Of a DNA stretch of 5,933 bases, positions 1 through 5,929 are shown piece after piece (position 1 is the stretch's first letter; each line of letters begins with the position of its first letter). Origin of the DNA: Clostridia bacterium (lineage in GTDB: Bacteria > Bacillota > Clostridia > Oscillospirales > CAG-272); the NCBI GenBank assembly GCA_017621015.1, contig JAGAUC010000178.1:1-5933 (forward strand), read 5' to 3'. Made by a program: the position numbers and the translations under genes. Under the pieces are notes generated by a model. It searched no databases. It was not told the origin of the DNA and worked only from the letters and a program-made list of their open reading frames with translations.

Positions 1-1397
1 CCCCCGGGAAGATGGCCATGATCGTGGCTGTAGCACGGGAAGCCGGCGTGTGCCGTGATCTGACCGTAGTATACGCCGTCCATACCCACCTCGTCGGTGA
101 TGTGCTCGGACACCTTGTCCATAATATCCCACCAAGGCTTAAAGGTTGGGCACATAGGAGCCAGGCGGGAGCCTACGCCGTTTTTCTCGGTGCCCTTATA
201 CAGGGTATACCGCTCACTGCCGTCCTCCTTGATCGCCACACCCTTTTTGCCGGTGTTTTCGTAGTTGACCTCAAAGCCCTCGTCACCGTCGCCCATCTCC
301 CAGCTGATGCCGTTGATATACGGTACCACGAGAATGCCGTTTTCGTGTAGCCTGGGGATACGCTCGATGCAGGCTTTTCTTGCCTTGAAGTGCGGGTAAT
401 CGGTGTCAAAGCGGTTGTAGTGCCAGCGGTACAGATGCAGGCCGATCGGCACACCCAGCGCCTTTTGCAGCTCAATGACGTGCTCGCACCATTCGTCGGC
501 CACATCCTCGGTGTCCTCCCAGGTAAGGTCGGGGGTCTTATCCTCCTTCAGCGGCGGCTCCTTCATGTTGGTGATGGTCCAGAAGGGGAGATCCTTAAAG
601 CGGTTTTCGGTTTCGGGGTTGCCATCGGGGCCGGTCTGTGGAAGCCAGAACGCCTCCTTTTGCACAAAGGCGCGGTACAAAAGGGCGGCATCATACCAGT
701 CTCCGTGGATGACCTGCCAGCGGCACACGCCGCGAAGCGCGAAGGAATTTGCCGCCAGCGACGCGCCGATTCCGTGGAACTTGGCTTCAATGCTCAGCTT
801 ATATTCCCGTTCGCTCAGGGTTATTTCCTTGGCGGCGGCACTGCCGTCGTGGATGCCGAGGTAGATGCCGCTCTCCTCGCCGTACACGGCAAAAAACTGC
901 ATACTGCATCTGCGGGAGGGATAGGGGATCTTCTTTTCCTGAAGCTGCTCGGCAAAGGTCTCGGGATCGGCGGCGTTCTTGATCACCTGGCCGCCCTCGG
1001 TGGGCACAAAAAGGTCCATATCCTTGCCCTCAACAAGGGGCATGGGGTAGGTCAGATCCATGGCCGACCATTGGCCGTTTTGGTTTTTGACCTCGCCGCT
1101 CCACGTGATTCCGCTCTCATCGCACACGGCGGTCAGCGTGACCGAAACCTCGGGGCATTTTTCACAGTCGCTGAAGGAAAACGTATAGGTGTTGTCTTGT
1201 TCAGCGCAATCGACGAACCCCCAGCCCGCCTCGGAGGTTACGATCAGCTCCTCGCCGCTTTCCACCTTTTTCATACGGAGCGAAAAAAGCTCGTGCTCGG
1301 CAAGTCTTGCCTGACCAAAGCATCCACCTGCGATCGCCATGCCCCCGCCGCCCTTGACGGCGAGCTCCAGATACCAATCCTGACCCTTGATCTTCAT
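1..1397 (-). CDS. DUF6259-like putative glycoside hydrolase, 3' end cut by the window edge
   Basis: An open frame starts at ATG 1397 and runs off the left edge without a stop; 465 residues are visible. An AAGGAG ribosome site (1405-1410) lies 7 nt before the ATG. I see no signal peptide (it begins MKIKGQDWYLEL), so a cytoplasmic location is likely. Residues 1-230 look like the beta-rich N-terminal part. Signatures that recall DUF6259 proteins are MQFFAVYGEESGIYLGIHD (166-184), WYDAALLYRAF (234-244), a substitute barrel strand GVPIGLHLYRWHYNRFDTDYP (from 315), VVPYINGISW (357-366), MCPTFKPWW (415-423), DGVYYGQI (440-447) and CYSHDHGHLPG (455-465). The family is thought to contain carbohydrate-active TIM-barrel enzymes related to alpha-galactosidase-like clans, but its reaction is not established to my knowledge. 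One oddity is glycine 445, where I would expect aspartate (DGVYxD). It has its own promoter, separated by a terminator from the upstream GH3-amidohydrolase operon. The coding call is very sure; the family assignment is from memory of motifs and moderately sure. Confidence 0.75.
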   Translation of the reverse strand, partial: MKIKGQDWYLELAVKGGGGMAIAGGCFGQARLAEHELFSLRMKKVESGEELIVTSEAGWGFVDCAEQDNTYTFSFSDCEKCPEVSVTLTAVCDESGITWSGEVKNQNGQWSAMDLTYPMPLVEGKDMDLFVPTEGGQVIKNAADPETFAEQLQEKKIPYPSRRCSMQFFAVYGEESGIYLGIHDGSAAAKEITLSEREYKLSIEAKFHGIGASLAANSFALRGVCRWQVIHGDWYDAALLYRAFVQKEAFWLPQTGPDGNPETENRFKDLPFWTITNMKEPPLKEDKTPDLTWEDTEDVADEWCEHVIELQKALGVPIGLHLYRWHYNRFDTDYPHFKARKACIERIPRLHENGILVVPYINGISWEMGDGDEGFEVNYENTGKKGVAIKEDGSERYTLYKGTEKNGVGSRLAPMCPTFKPWWDIMDKVSEHITDEVGMDGVYYGQITAHAGFPCYSHDHGHLPG

Positions 1398-1404
1398 AAT
1401 GCTT

Positions 1405-1410
1405 CTCCTT
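1405..1410 (-). promoter_or_regulatory. Ribosome binding site of the DUF6259-like gene
   Basis: AAGGAG on the minus strand, 7 nt upstream of ATG 1397. It fixes the start of the gene and agrees with the promoter placed about 40 nt further upstream. Confidence 0.85.
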
Positions 1411-1445
1411 TTTTGGAATTTTGAGAAATAGATTCTTACAGATTA

Positions 1446-1474
1446 ACCTTATCACATTTTTCTGTGTATGTCAA
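1446..1474 (-). promoter_or_regulatory. Sigma-A-type promoter of the DUF6259-like gene
   Basis: On the minus strand a perfect -35 TTGACA (1469-1474) is followed by a 17-nt spacer and a weak -10 TAAGGT (1446-1451), with a TG dinucleotide just upstream of the -10 that could compensate as an extended -10. Transcription would begin near 1439, giving a leader of about 42 nt. The promoter sits downstream of the terminator at 1498-1552, so the gene is independently transcribed. The weak -10 suggests a need for activation, which is inference. Confidence 0.6.
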
Positions 1475-1482
1475 CGCTTTTC

Positions 1483-1493
1483 GACAAATTGTC
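1483..1493. promoter_or_regulatory. Perfect 11-bp palindrome upstream of the DUF6259-like promoter, candidate operator
   Basis: GACAA-A-TTGTC is perfectly symmetric and lies about 44-54 nt upstream of the predicted transcription start, 8 nt beyond the -35 box. The position fits an activator or repressor site. It is short, and a symmetric 11-mer in AT-rich DNA can occur by chance, so confidence is low. Confidence 0.25.
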
Positions 1494-1497
1494 TCAC

Positions 1498-1552
1498 AAA
1501 AAAGAGCCCCCATATGGCGCACCTGCAATTGATCAGGTCGCCGTATGGGGCT
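1498..1552 (-). terminator. Rho-independent terminator of the GH3-amidohydrolase operon
   Basis: Read on the minus strand, the hairpin begins 4 nt after the amidohydrolase stop. The outer stem pairs 1547-1552 with 1505-1510 (AGCCCC/GGGGCT), continues with 1544-1546/1512-1514 and 1539-1542/1516-1519, and the inner stem pairs 1534-1538 with 1521-1525 (ACCTG/CAGGT) around an 8-nt loop. One bulged base at 1511, one at 1520 and one A-C mismatch (1515/1543) interrupt it. A run of six T follows at 1503-1498. In the other direction the hairpin is followed by GCTTTCAC with no T run, so it works only for the minus strand. Confidence 0.88.
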
Positions 1553-1556
1553 GCTT

Positions 1557-2651
1557 TCACGCCTTCAGCGTGTCTAAGATAAATGCCAGGTCCTCGTCGG
1601 CAAAGGGAGACTCCTTATTGGGGACGAGAGTCAGCCGCTCTGCCTCGCGCACAAGATAGGCTTTGTCCACGGGGGTGCGTGGATTGAGAAAGTGCTTGGC
1701 GTTCTCGCGGTAGATGCGGTCGCGAAGCGGCTTTTCCAGCGCTACACCGCGGAAGGGGTTGCCCATGTAATCGTGCTCAGTGTCGGTTTCGAAGAACTGA
1801 CGAATCAAGCGGGGACGGCGCAAAAACAGGGTCTTCCACGTTTCTTCATCGGCGTCCGAGAAGGCGTAAAAATCTGTGCCGTAGAAAATGCGATTGCGGT
1901 AGCGGAGAAGGAAACCATGCCAATATTCCCAATCCTCAAGCATCTTGAAAAATTGCTCGCCGCCGGGGGTGATGTCGAAATAGGTGTTTGGGTAAGCCCC
2001 AAGAAAGCGCTCGGCGTTTTGTTTTTCGCCCATAAAGAAGCCAAAGTGCGCCGCCGCCAGGCGAAGGCGGGGGAATTTGTCCAGCACGCGAAAGACCTCG
2101 GCGCTGATCTCGTCCTTTGTGGGGTAGGTCCCGTCATACACACGCCCAGCCATGATGGCGTGCGGACTTGCCTTTTCTCTGTCCCAGTTTTCAGCGGGGT
2201 TGGCAAAATGGATGATGATGGGGTGGCCGTTTTTTTCCATAAACGCATAGAAATCGTCAAAGATCTCATCGTCCAGCCCAAAGCCACGTGCTTTGAGAAG
2301 AGAGGGGTAGCCCTCCAGCATCTTGATGCCGTCAAAGCCGACCGAAAGATATTCCTCGGCCTGTCTCAGAAAGTCTTTTTTTATTGCCTTCCGATCGGTG
2401 TAATCCGACGGGTGCATAAGACCCGCGAAGGCGTAGTGGTTTTCGCCAAAGACGTGCTTGAAAAAGAGCATCTTGAGGTTTTGCAAATGCTCGGTATGCA
2501 CGATGCCGTCGGGGCCTGCCTCGTGCGGCACGCTTAAAAAGCAACCGCCCTCGGTCCCGGTCTGCTCGAATTCTCTTTGAAGAATGCCAACCGCTCGGTT
2601 CATTGGCACCTTCAACAGGTGATGAATGTGTGCGTCAAAAACCTTTTCCAT
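1557..2651 (-). CDS. Amidohydrolase-family metal-dependent hydrolase or decarboxylase (Amidohydro_2/ACMSD-like)
   Basis: A 364-residue TIM-barrel enzyme of the amidohydrolase superfamily. The metal and catalytic residues expected for the Amidohydro_2 group are all present: the first-strand HxH (H8, H10 in FDAHIHH), H148 (PIIIHFANP), H202 (AAAHFG) and D260 (FYGTDF). K110 in GFDGIKML sits at the strand where these proteins often have GIKL-type motifs. The C-terminal RIYRENAKHFL (312-322) is the usual closing helix. Known relatives hydrolyse lactones (fucono- and rhamnono-lactonases), or decarboxylate or hydrolyse aromatic acids (ACMSD, resorcylate decarboxylase); the sequence does not choose between them. 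It starts 3 nt after the GH3 stop, with GAGG (2660-2663) 8 nt before the ATG and inside the GH3 coding end, so the genes are probably translationally coupled. There is no signal peptide, so it is cytoplasmic. I infer that it processes a product or aglycone released by the GH3 enzyme. Family is sure; reaction is unknown. Confidence 0.9.
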   Translation of the reverse strand: MEKVFDAHIHHLLKVPMNRAVGILQREFEQTGTEGGCFLSVPHEAGPDGIVHTEHLQNLKMLFFKHVFGENHYAFAGLMHPSDYTDRKAIKKDFLRQAEEYLSVGFDGIKMLEGYPSLLKARGFGLDDEIFDDFYAFMEKNGHPIIIHFANPAENWDREKASPHAIMAGRVYDGTYPTKDEISAEVFRVLDKFPRLRLAAAHFGFFMGEKQNAERFLGAYPNTYFDITPGGEQFFKMLEDWEYWHGFLLRYRNRIFYGTDFYAFSDADEETWKTLFLRRPRLIRQFFETDTEHDYMGNPFRGVALEKPLRDRIYRENAKHFLNPRTPVDKAYLVREAERLTLVPNKESPFADEDLAFILDTLKA

Positions 2652-2654
2652 ATG

Positions 2655-4892
2655 TTATGCCTCAAACGATGTTTTGAGATTCTCGGTCATAATTTTTACC
2701 TCGCCGTGGGCGGGGACGTACTTCATATCCACGCCGATGTAGGAGAAGCGCTCCATCGGAACGTCAAATTCCACGCGAAGGCTCTCGCCCTTGGGGATGT
2801 GTACGCGCCTATAGTCGACCAGCTTTTTGATCACACCCGATACAAGCTTTGTGTGCACGTTGTGGGCGAAGATAAGAACGCTGTGGTCGGCATCATAGTC
2901 GCCGGTATTCTTGACCGTGACCGCCACCCGGCATACGTCCCCCTTTTTCTCGGCGGTGAGCTCCTCATACGCAAAGGTGGTGTAGGAAAGGCCGTGGCCG
3001 AAGGGAAATAGAGGTGTGGGTGATGCAAATACGTAGTCCTTACCGGGCTTTTCGGGGCTTCCGGGACGGTTATACAGGAGTCCCTTGCCCTGGCGGTAGT
3101 GGTTGTAGAAGCAGGGAAGGTGTCCGGCCGAACGCGGCACCGAGAAGGGAAGACGGCCCGAGGGGACGACGTCGCCTGCCAGCATATCGGCCACAACGGG
3201 GTTACCCTCGCAGCCGACGCCGTAGGTCCAGAGAACGGCGTTGCAGAAGGGAAGCTCGTCGGTGATCGACATGGGCTTGCCCGAATAGATCAGAAGCACG
3301 ATGGGCTTACCCAGCTTTTCCAGCTCCTTGAGAAGCTTTTTCTGCGGAAAGAGCAGATCGGTGTCGGCCATGTCGGCGCCCTCGCCACAGGTGTGTGCCC
3401 AGTCAAGGTCGTGGGTCTCGTCGCGCTGCTCACCAACGCCGGCGTCACCGCCGAATACGCCGATGGAGTTGTGTCCGCCCGCAAAGACGATCACATCGGA
3501 CTCCTTGGCGATACGGATCGCCTCGGCCACCATATCGTCATCATAAAGAGCAAAGCCGCAGCCGCGCGCGGTTTTCACGTTCGCGGTGCCGAACTTTTCT
3601 TCCATGGCTTGCTTCAGGGGCATGGCTCTCTGTGCCACGCAATCGACGTCCTTGTCGGCGTCGCGGTAGTTGTAATAGGTGTACGAGCCGAGCTGTGCGA
3701 TCTCGGCGTTCGGGCCGATGAGAGCGATCTTCTCGGTGCCCTTAAAGGGAAGAACGCCGTCGTTCTTCACAAGTGTCAGCCCCTTTTCCGCGATCTCACG
3801 TGCAAGGGCTCTGTGCTCGGGGGTATAGACTTTCTCGCGCCAGGTGTTTTCGTCGCAATAGGGGTTTTCAAACAGACCGAGCTTGAATTTCATGGTCAGC
3901 ACGCGGCGAACCGCACCGTCAAGGCAATGCTCGTCCATTTCGCCGTTCTTGATAGCCTCAAGCGTCTGCTCGCCGTAGGCAAGAGCGCGCGTTGCCTCCA
4001 TATCGACCATATTTTCAAGGAAGAGCTTGCCGGCCTCTAAGGGGGAGTCCACGGTCTTGGTGACGTTGCAGAGAAGCCAGGAAGCGCCGTAGTCGGTAAT
4101 GACCATACCGTCAAAGCCAAGCTCCTTACGGAGCACGTCTACCAGCCAGTAGTGGTTGGCGTGCATCGAAAGGCCGTCCATCTCGGAGTAGGTGGGCATG
4201 GTGCCCATAATGCCTGCCTTTACGCACGCGGCAAACGGGGGAAGCATAAACTCGCGGATCTCACGCTCGCCCATATGTGCCGGCGACATGTTCAGACCGC
4301 TTTCGGGCGAGCCGAAGCCGATGTAGTGCTTCATGGTCGCGCCGATGCCGTTGTTTTGAAGGCCGTACACCATCTGCTCGACCATCTTGGTGACAACGAG
4401 GGTATCCTCACCGTAGTTTTCCTCAGCTCTGCCCCAGCGCGGCTCACGCAAAAGGTCGCAGTTGGGCGCATACATCTGGTTAAAGCCGCAGGCCTTGGCC
4501 TCTTTTGCCTCCGCCTCGGCCATCTTATAGGCGTAGCCTTCGTCAAAAGTGGCCGCAATACAGCCTGTGGTTGGAAACACCGTCATCATCGGGACGGAGC
4601 CACCGTGAGTGCCCTCAAGTGCCACGAGAAGCGGAATGCCAAGACGCGTTTGGTTCATACAGTATTCCTGCATACGGTTGATATGGGCAGGGTCGAGGTC
4701 ACGGAAGGTATAGATCGAGCCGTCCATGCGCGCCTTGCCCTCAAGCATCTCGTTATAATATTCTTCAAAGGTTGCCACGCTGCCGGGGCAATGAAGCTGC
4801 TGAAGCTTTTCCTCGACCGTCATTCGAGAGAGCAGGTCTTCCACGCGCTCGGGAATCGGCAGGTCGGGATTTTTGTATTTCATTTGGTCCAT
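2655..4892 (-). CDS. Glycoside hydrolase family 3 enzyme (beta-glucosidase/beta-xylosidase type), cytoplasmic
   Basis: 745 residues, normal length for a three-domain GH3 enzyme that removes terminal sugars by a retaining mechanism. The N-terminal barrel shows RLGIPLLVALEGTHGG (83-98), PRWGRAEENYGED (151-163), KHYIGFG (188-194), and the nucleophile motif GFDGMVITDYGA with D267. The alpha/beta sandwich starts near VKNDGVLPF (375-383) and IALIGPNA (389-396). The acid/base region (485-517) is atypical: GEG at 503-505 precedes DMADTDLLFPQ rather than the usual DR-x-x-L-x-LP. PSGRLPFSVPR (577-587), PLFPFGHGLSYTTF (627-640) and a C-terminal fibronectin-III-like domain (about 672-718) complete the fold. 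No secretion signal is seen, so the substrate must be imported. I chose ATG 4892 because AAGGAG lies 7 nt upstream; the in-frame ATG at 4940 lies upstream of the predicted transcription start. It is the first gene of an operon with the amidohydrolase and is divergent from araC. The sugar specificity (glucose, xylose or other) cannot be assigned by eye. Confidence 0.95.
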   Translation of the reverse strand: MDQMKYKNPDLPIPERVEDLLSRMTVEEKLQQLHCPGSVATFEEYYNEMLEGKARMDGSIYTFRDLDPAHINRMQEYCMNQTRLGIPLLVALEGTHGGSVPMMTVFPTTGCIAATFDEGYAYKMAEAEAKEAKACGFNQMYAPNCDLLREPRWGRAEENYGEDTLVVTKMVEQMVYGLQNNGIGATMKHYIGFGSPESGLNMSPAHMGEREIREFMLPPFAACVKAGIMGTMPTYSEMDGLSMHANHYWLVDVLRKELGFDGMVITDYGASWLLCNVTKTVDSPLEAGKLFLENMVDMEATRALAYGEQTLEAIKNGEMDEHCLDGAVRRVLTMKFKLGLFENPYCDENTWREKVYTPEHRALAREIAEKGLTLVKNDGVLPFKGTEKIALIGPNAEIAQLGSYTYYNYRDADKDVDCVAQRAMPLKQAMEEKFGTANVKTARGCGFALYDDDMVAEAIRIAKESDVIVFAGGHNSIGVFGGDAGVGEQRDETHDLDWAHTCGEGADMADTDLLFPQKKLLKELEKLGKPIVLLIYSGKPMSITDELPFCNAVLWTYGVGCEGNPVVADMLAGDVVPSGRLPFSVPRSAGHLPCFYNHYRQGKGLLYNRPGSPEKPGKDYVFASPTPLFPFGHGLSYTTFAYEELTAEKKGDVCRVAVTVKNTGDYDADHSVLIFAHNVHTKLVSGVIKKLVDYRRVHIPKGESLRVEFDVPMERFSYIGVDMKYVPAHGEVKIMTENLKTSFEA

Positions 4893-4899
4893 ACGGAAT

Positions 4900-4905
4900 C
4901 TCCTT
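4900..4905 (-). promoter_or_regulatory. Ribosome binding site that sets the GH3 start
   Basis: AAGGAG on the minus strand, 7 nt upstream of ATG 4892. The longer in-frame alternative at 4940 has no such site and lies upstream of the predicted RNA start, so the protein should begin MDQMKYKN. Confidence 0.88.
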
Positions 4906-4926
4906 TTTGTTGAAGTATGTAATTTT

Positions 4927-4955
4927 ATTATAACGTACATTCATATGTCGCACAA
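4927..4955 (-). promoter_or_regulatory. Promoter of the GH3-amidohydrolase operon
   Basis: On the minus strand a perfect -10 TATAAT (4927-4932) lies 17 nt from a poor -35 TTGTGC (4950-4955; only TTG matches). Transcription would start near 4920, leaving a leader of about 28 nt. A consensus -10 with a weak -35 is typical of activator-dependent promoters, which fits the divergent AraC gene. That dependence is inference. Confidence 0.75.
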
Positions 4956-4961
4956 GTGAAA

Positions 4962-4991
4962 ATGCTATTCTACTTGCTCTTTTTTTAGCAT
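4962..4991. promoter_or_regulatory. Inverted repeat upstream of the GH3 promoter, candidate regulator site
   Basis: ATGCTA (4962-4967) and TAGCAT (4986-4991) form a perfect 6-bp inverted repeat with an 18-nt gap. The half-sites sit about 42-71 nt upstream of the predicted GH3 transcription start and are about 24 nt centre to centre, just over two helical turns. This is where an AraC-type activator would be expected to bind. Function is not shown by sequence alone, and 6-bp arms can arise by chance. Confidence 0.35.
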
Positions 4992-5015
4992 AAAATTACT
5001 TTTCTTCTTTCGCCG

Positions 5016-5036
5016 CCTGTTCTTTTTTTGAACGGG
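5016..5036. promoter_or_regulatory. Inverted repeat around a T7 tract just upstream of the araC -35 box
   Basis: CCTGTTC (5016-5022) and GAACGGG (5030-5036) are inverted repeats (six of seven matches, the seventh a T/G) around seven T residues. The repeat ends 4 nt before the -35 box of the araC promoter. It could be an operator for autoregulation or a bent A/T tract. It lies upstream of the RNA start, so it is a DNA element rather than an RNA hairpin for araC. Confidence 0.3.
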
Positions 5037-5040
5037 AGAC

Positions 5041-5069
5041 TTGACAAACCGGGTTGGATTTGCTATGAT
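5041..5069 (+). promoter_or_regulatory. Strong sigma-A-type promoter of the AraC-family regulator gene
   Basis: A perfect -35 TTGACA (5041-5046), a 17-nt spacer and a near-perfect -10 TATGAT (5064-5069). Transcription would start near 5076, 43 nt before the chosen ATG. This is the best-matching promoter in the window, suggesting that the regulator is made constitutively unless repressed. Confidence 0.85.
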
Positions 5070-5109
5070 AAAAATGAAAATCCGAAATTGCTGTATTGCC
5101 TTGATTTTT

Positions 5110-5114
5110 GGGGG
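5110..5114 (+). promoter_or_regulatory. Weak, closely spaced ribosome site of the AraC-family gene
   Basis: GGGGG ends 4 nt before ATG 5119. It can pair with the anti-SD CCUCC only through one G-U pair, and the gap is short. It is nevertheless the only purine-rich site in front of an in-frame ATG downstream of the predicted RNA start. It suggests low translation from a strong promoter. Confidence 0.5.
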
Positions 5115-5118
5115 ATTT

Positions 5119-5874
5119 ATGGAGCTTACATTTTACATTCACCGAAATAAAACCGACAACTATAAATTGATGCCCGAGCCCATTCCGTTCCACGAGCTTG
5201 TTATCGTTTTACAGGGAAAAATGTACTATGAGATCGACGGTGAGGAAATCGAGCTGAACGACCGCGATATTGCTTACATCCCGTTTGGACACGTGCGTTC
5301 ACGTGGGCTGTCGATCGAGCCGCCCGACTATGTCAGTATGCATTTTGTGAGTGATGAGCCGTTGCCATTGCCGCTGAAAATGACCAACGTGGTGCACGGT
5401 TGTGTCCCGCACCTGATCGCCGCCACCGATTCGGCTATGCGCCGTTTCGGTCAGCCCCGTTTCGGTGAGCGTCCGATTCCGCTCATTGATCAGCTGATGC
5501 GAACGCTTGTGGATTACCTGGAAATGGATCTGGCACGGCCAAAGGAGTCGGACTACGTCAGAAAAATGAAGCAGTATATGCTGGACCATCTGTATGCGCC
5601 CTTTCATGTGGGGGATCTGGCTGAGTATATGTCGATGAGTCCGTCCTACTGTTACGCGGTGTTCAAAAAAGAGATTGGAATGCCCATTATGGCCTATTTT
5701 ACGGCGCTGAGACTCCAGGAGGCTCAAAATCTTCTGGCGCTGGGCGGACATTCGCTTTCGGACATCGTGGAGATGCTTTGCTTCTACGATTACAATTATT
5801 TTTCGCGCACCTTCAAAAAGCATTTCGGCATCACGCCCGTTCAGTACAAAAAACAACTGTATAGCTTGGGATAA
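5119..5874 (+). CDS. AraC-family transcriptional regulator with N-terminal cupin sensor
   Basis: 251 residues from ATG 5119. The N-terminal part (about 1-100) resembles the AraC-type cupin ligand-binding domain: FHELVIVLQGKMYYEIDG (24-41) followed by DRDIAYIPFGHVRSRG (48-63). The C-terminal DNA-binding domain has two helix-turn-helix units: VGDLAEYMSMSPSYCYAVFKKEIG (starting at 164) and LSDIVEMLCFYDYNYFSRTFKK (starting at 213), ending with the family signature HFGITPVQYKK (235-245). The usual GF before the last recognition helix is CF here. The frame is open back to a TTG at 5041, but that TTG is the -35 box and the ATG at 5065 lies in the -10 box, so the earlier starts are rejected; the ATG at 5074 would be essentially leaderless. 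The gene is divergent from the GH3 operon, the usual arrangement for a local activator. The inducer, probably a sugar or glycoside, is not identifiable. Confidence 0.93.
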   Translation: MELTFYIHRNKTDNYKLMPEPIPFHELVIVLQGKMYYEIDGEEIELNDRDIAYIPFGHVRSRGLSIEPPDYVSMHFVSDEPLPLPLKMTNVVHGCVPHLIAATDSAMRRFGQPRFGERPIPLIDQLMRTLVDYLEMDLARPKESDYVRKMKQYMLDHLYAPFHVGDLAEYMSMSPSYCYAVFKKEIGMPIMAYFTALRLQEAQNLLALGGHSLSDIVEMLCFYDYNYFSRTFKKHFGITPVQYKKQLYSLG

Positions 5875-5899
5875 ATTGAAGTTTGTAGGGGAGAGACGC

Positions 5900-5929
5900 G
5901 CGGGGGTACTTTTGAAAAAGTACCCCCGC
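5900..5929. repeat. Perfect 13-bp-stem palindrome after araC, terminator-like or dispersed repeat
   Basis: GCGGGGGTACTTT (5900-5912) is exactly complementary to 5917-5929 around a TGAA loop, 25 nt after the araC stop. The stem is strong enough to stop transcription, but the bases that follow are ACCC, not a T run, within the visible 4 nt. It may be a terminator of an unusual type, a site shared with a gene beyond the right edge, or a copy of a dispersed intergenic palindrome. Confidence 0.6.

Noticed and set aside
390..1424. Long plus-strand open frame (344 codons) opposite the DUF6259-like gene
   Set aside because: Its translation has no recognisable domain and is low-complexity in A, G, L and H, as expected for the reverse of a GC-rich gene. 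The minus strand carries family motifs, a ribosome site and a promoter.
1692..2537. Plus-strand open frame (281 codons) opposite the amidohydrolase
   Set aside because: No ribosome site or motif was seen, and it is fully inside a gene whose catalytic residues are all intact on the minus strand.
3099..4040. Plus-strand open frames opposite the GH3 gene (3099-4040 and 4152-4913)
   Set aside because: They mirror GH3 codons and show no domain or start signals of their own.
4893..4940. Sixteen-residue N-terminal extension of the GH3 protein from ATG 4940
   Set aside because: It lies across the predicted -10 box and upstream of the RNA start, has no ribosome site, and ATG 4892 has an ideal one.
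4957..4970. Possible CcpA cre site upstream of the GH3 -35
   Set aside because: It matches about 11 of 14 consensus positions but lacks the central CG and the final CA, so it is not convincing.
5041..5118. Longer AraC reading frame from TTG 5041
   Set aside because: The TTG is part of the -35 box TTGACA and the next ATG (5065) is in the -10 box; the region is upstream of the RNA start or in the leader.
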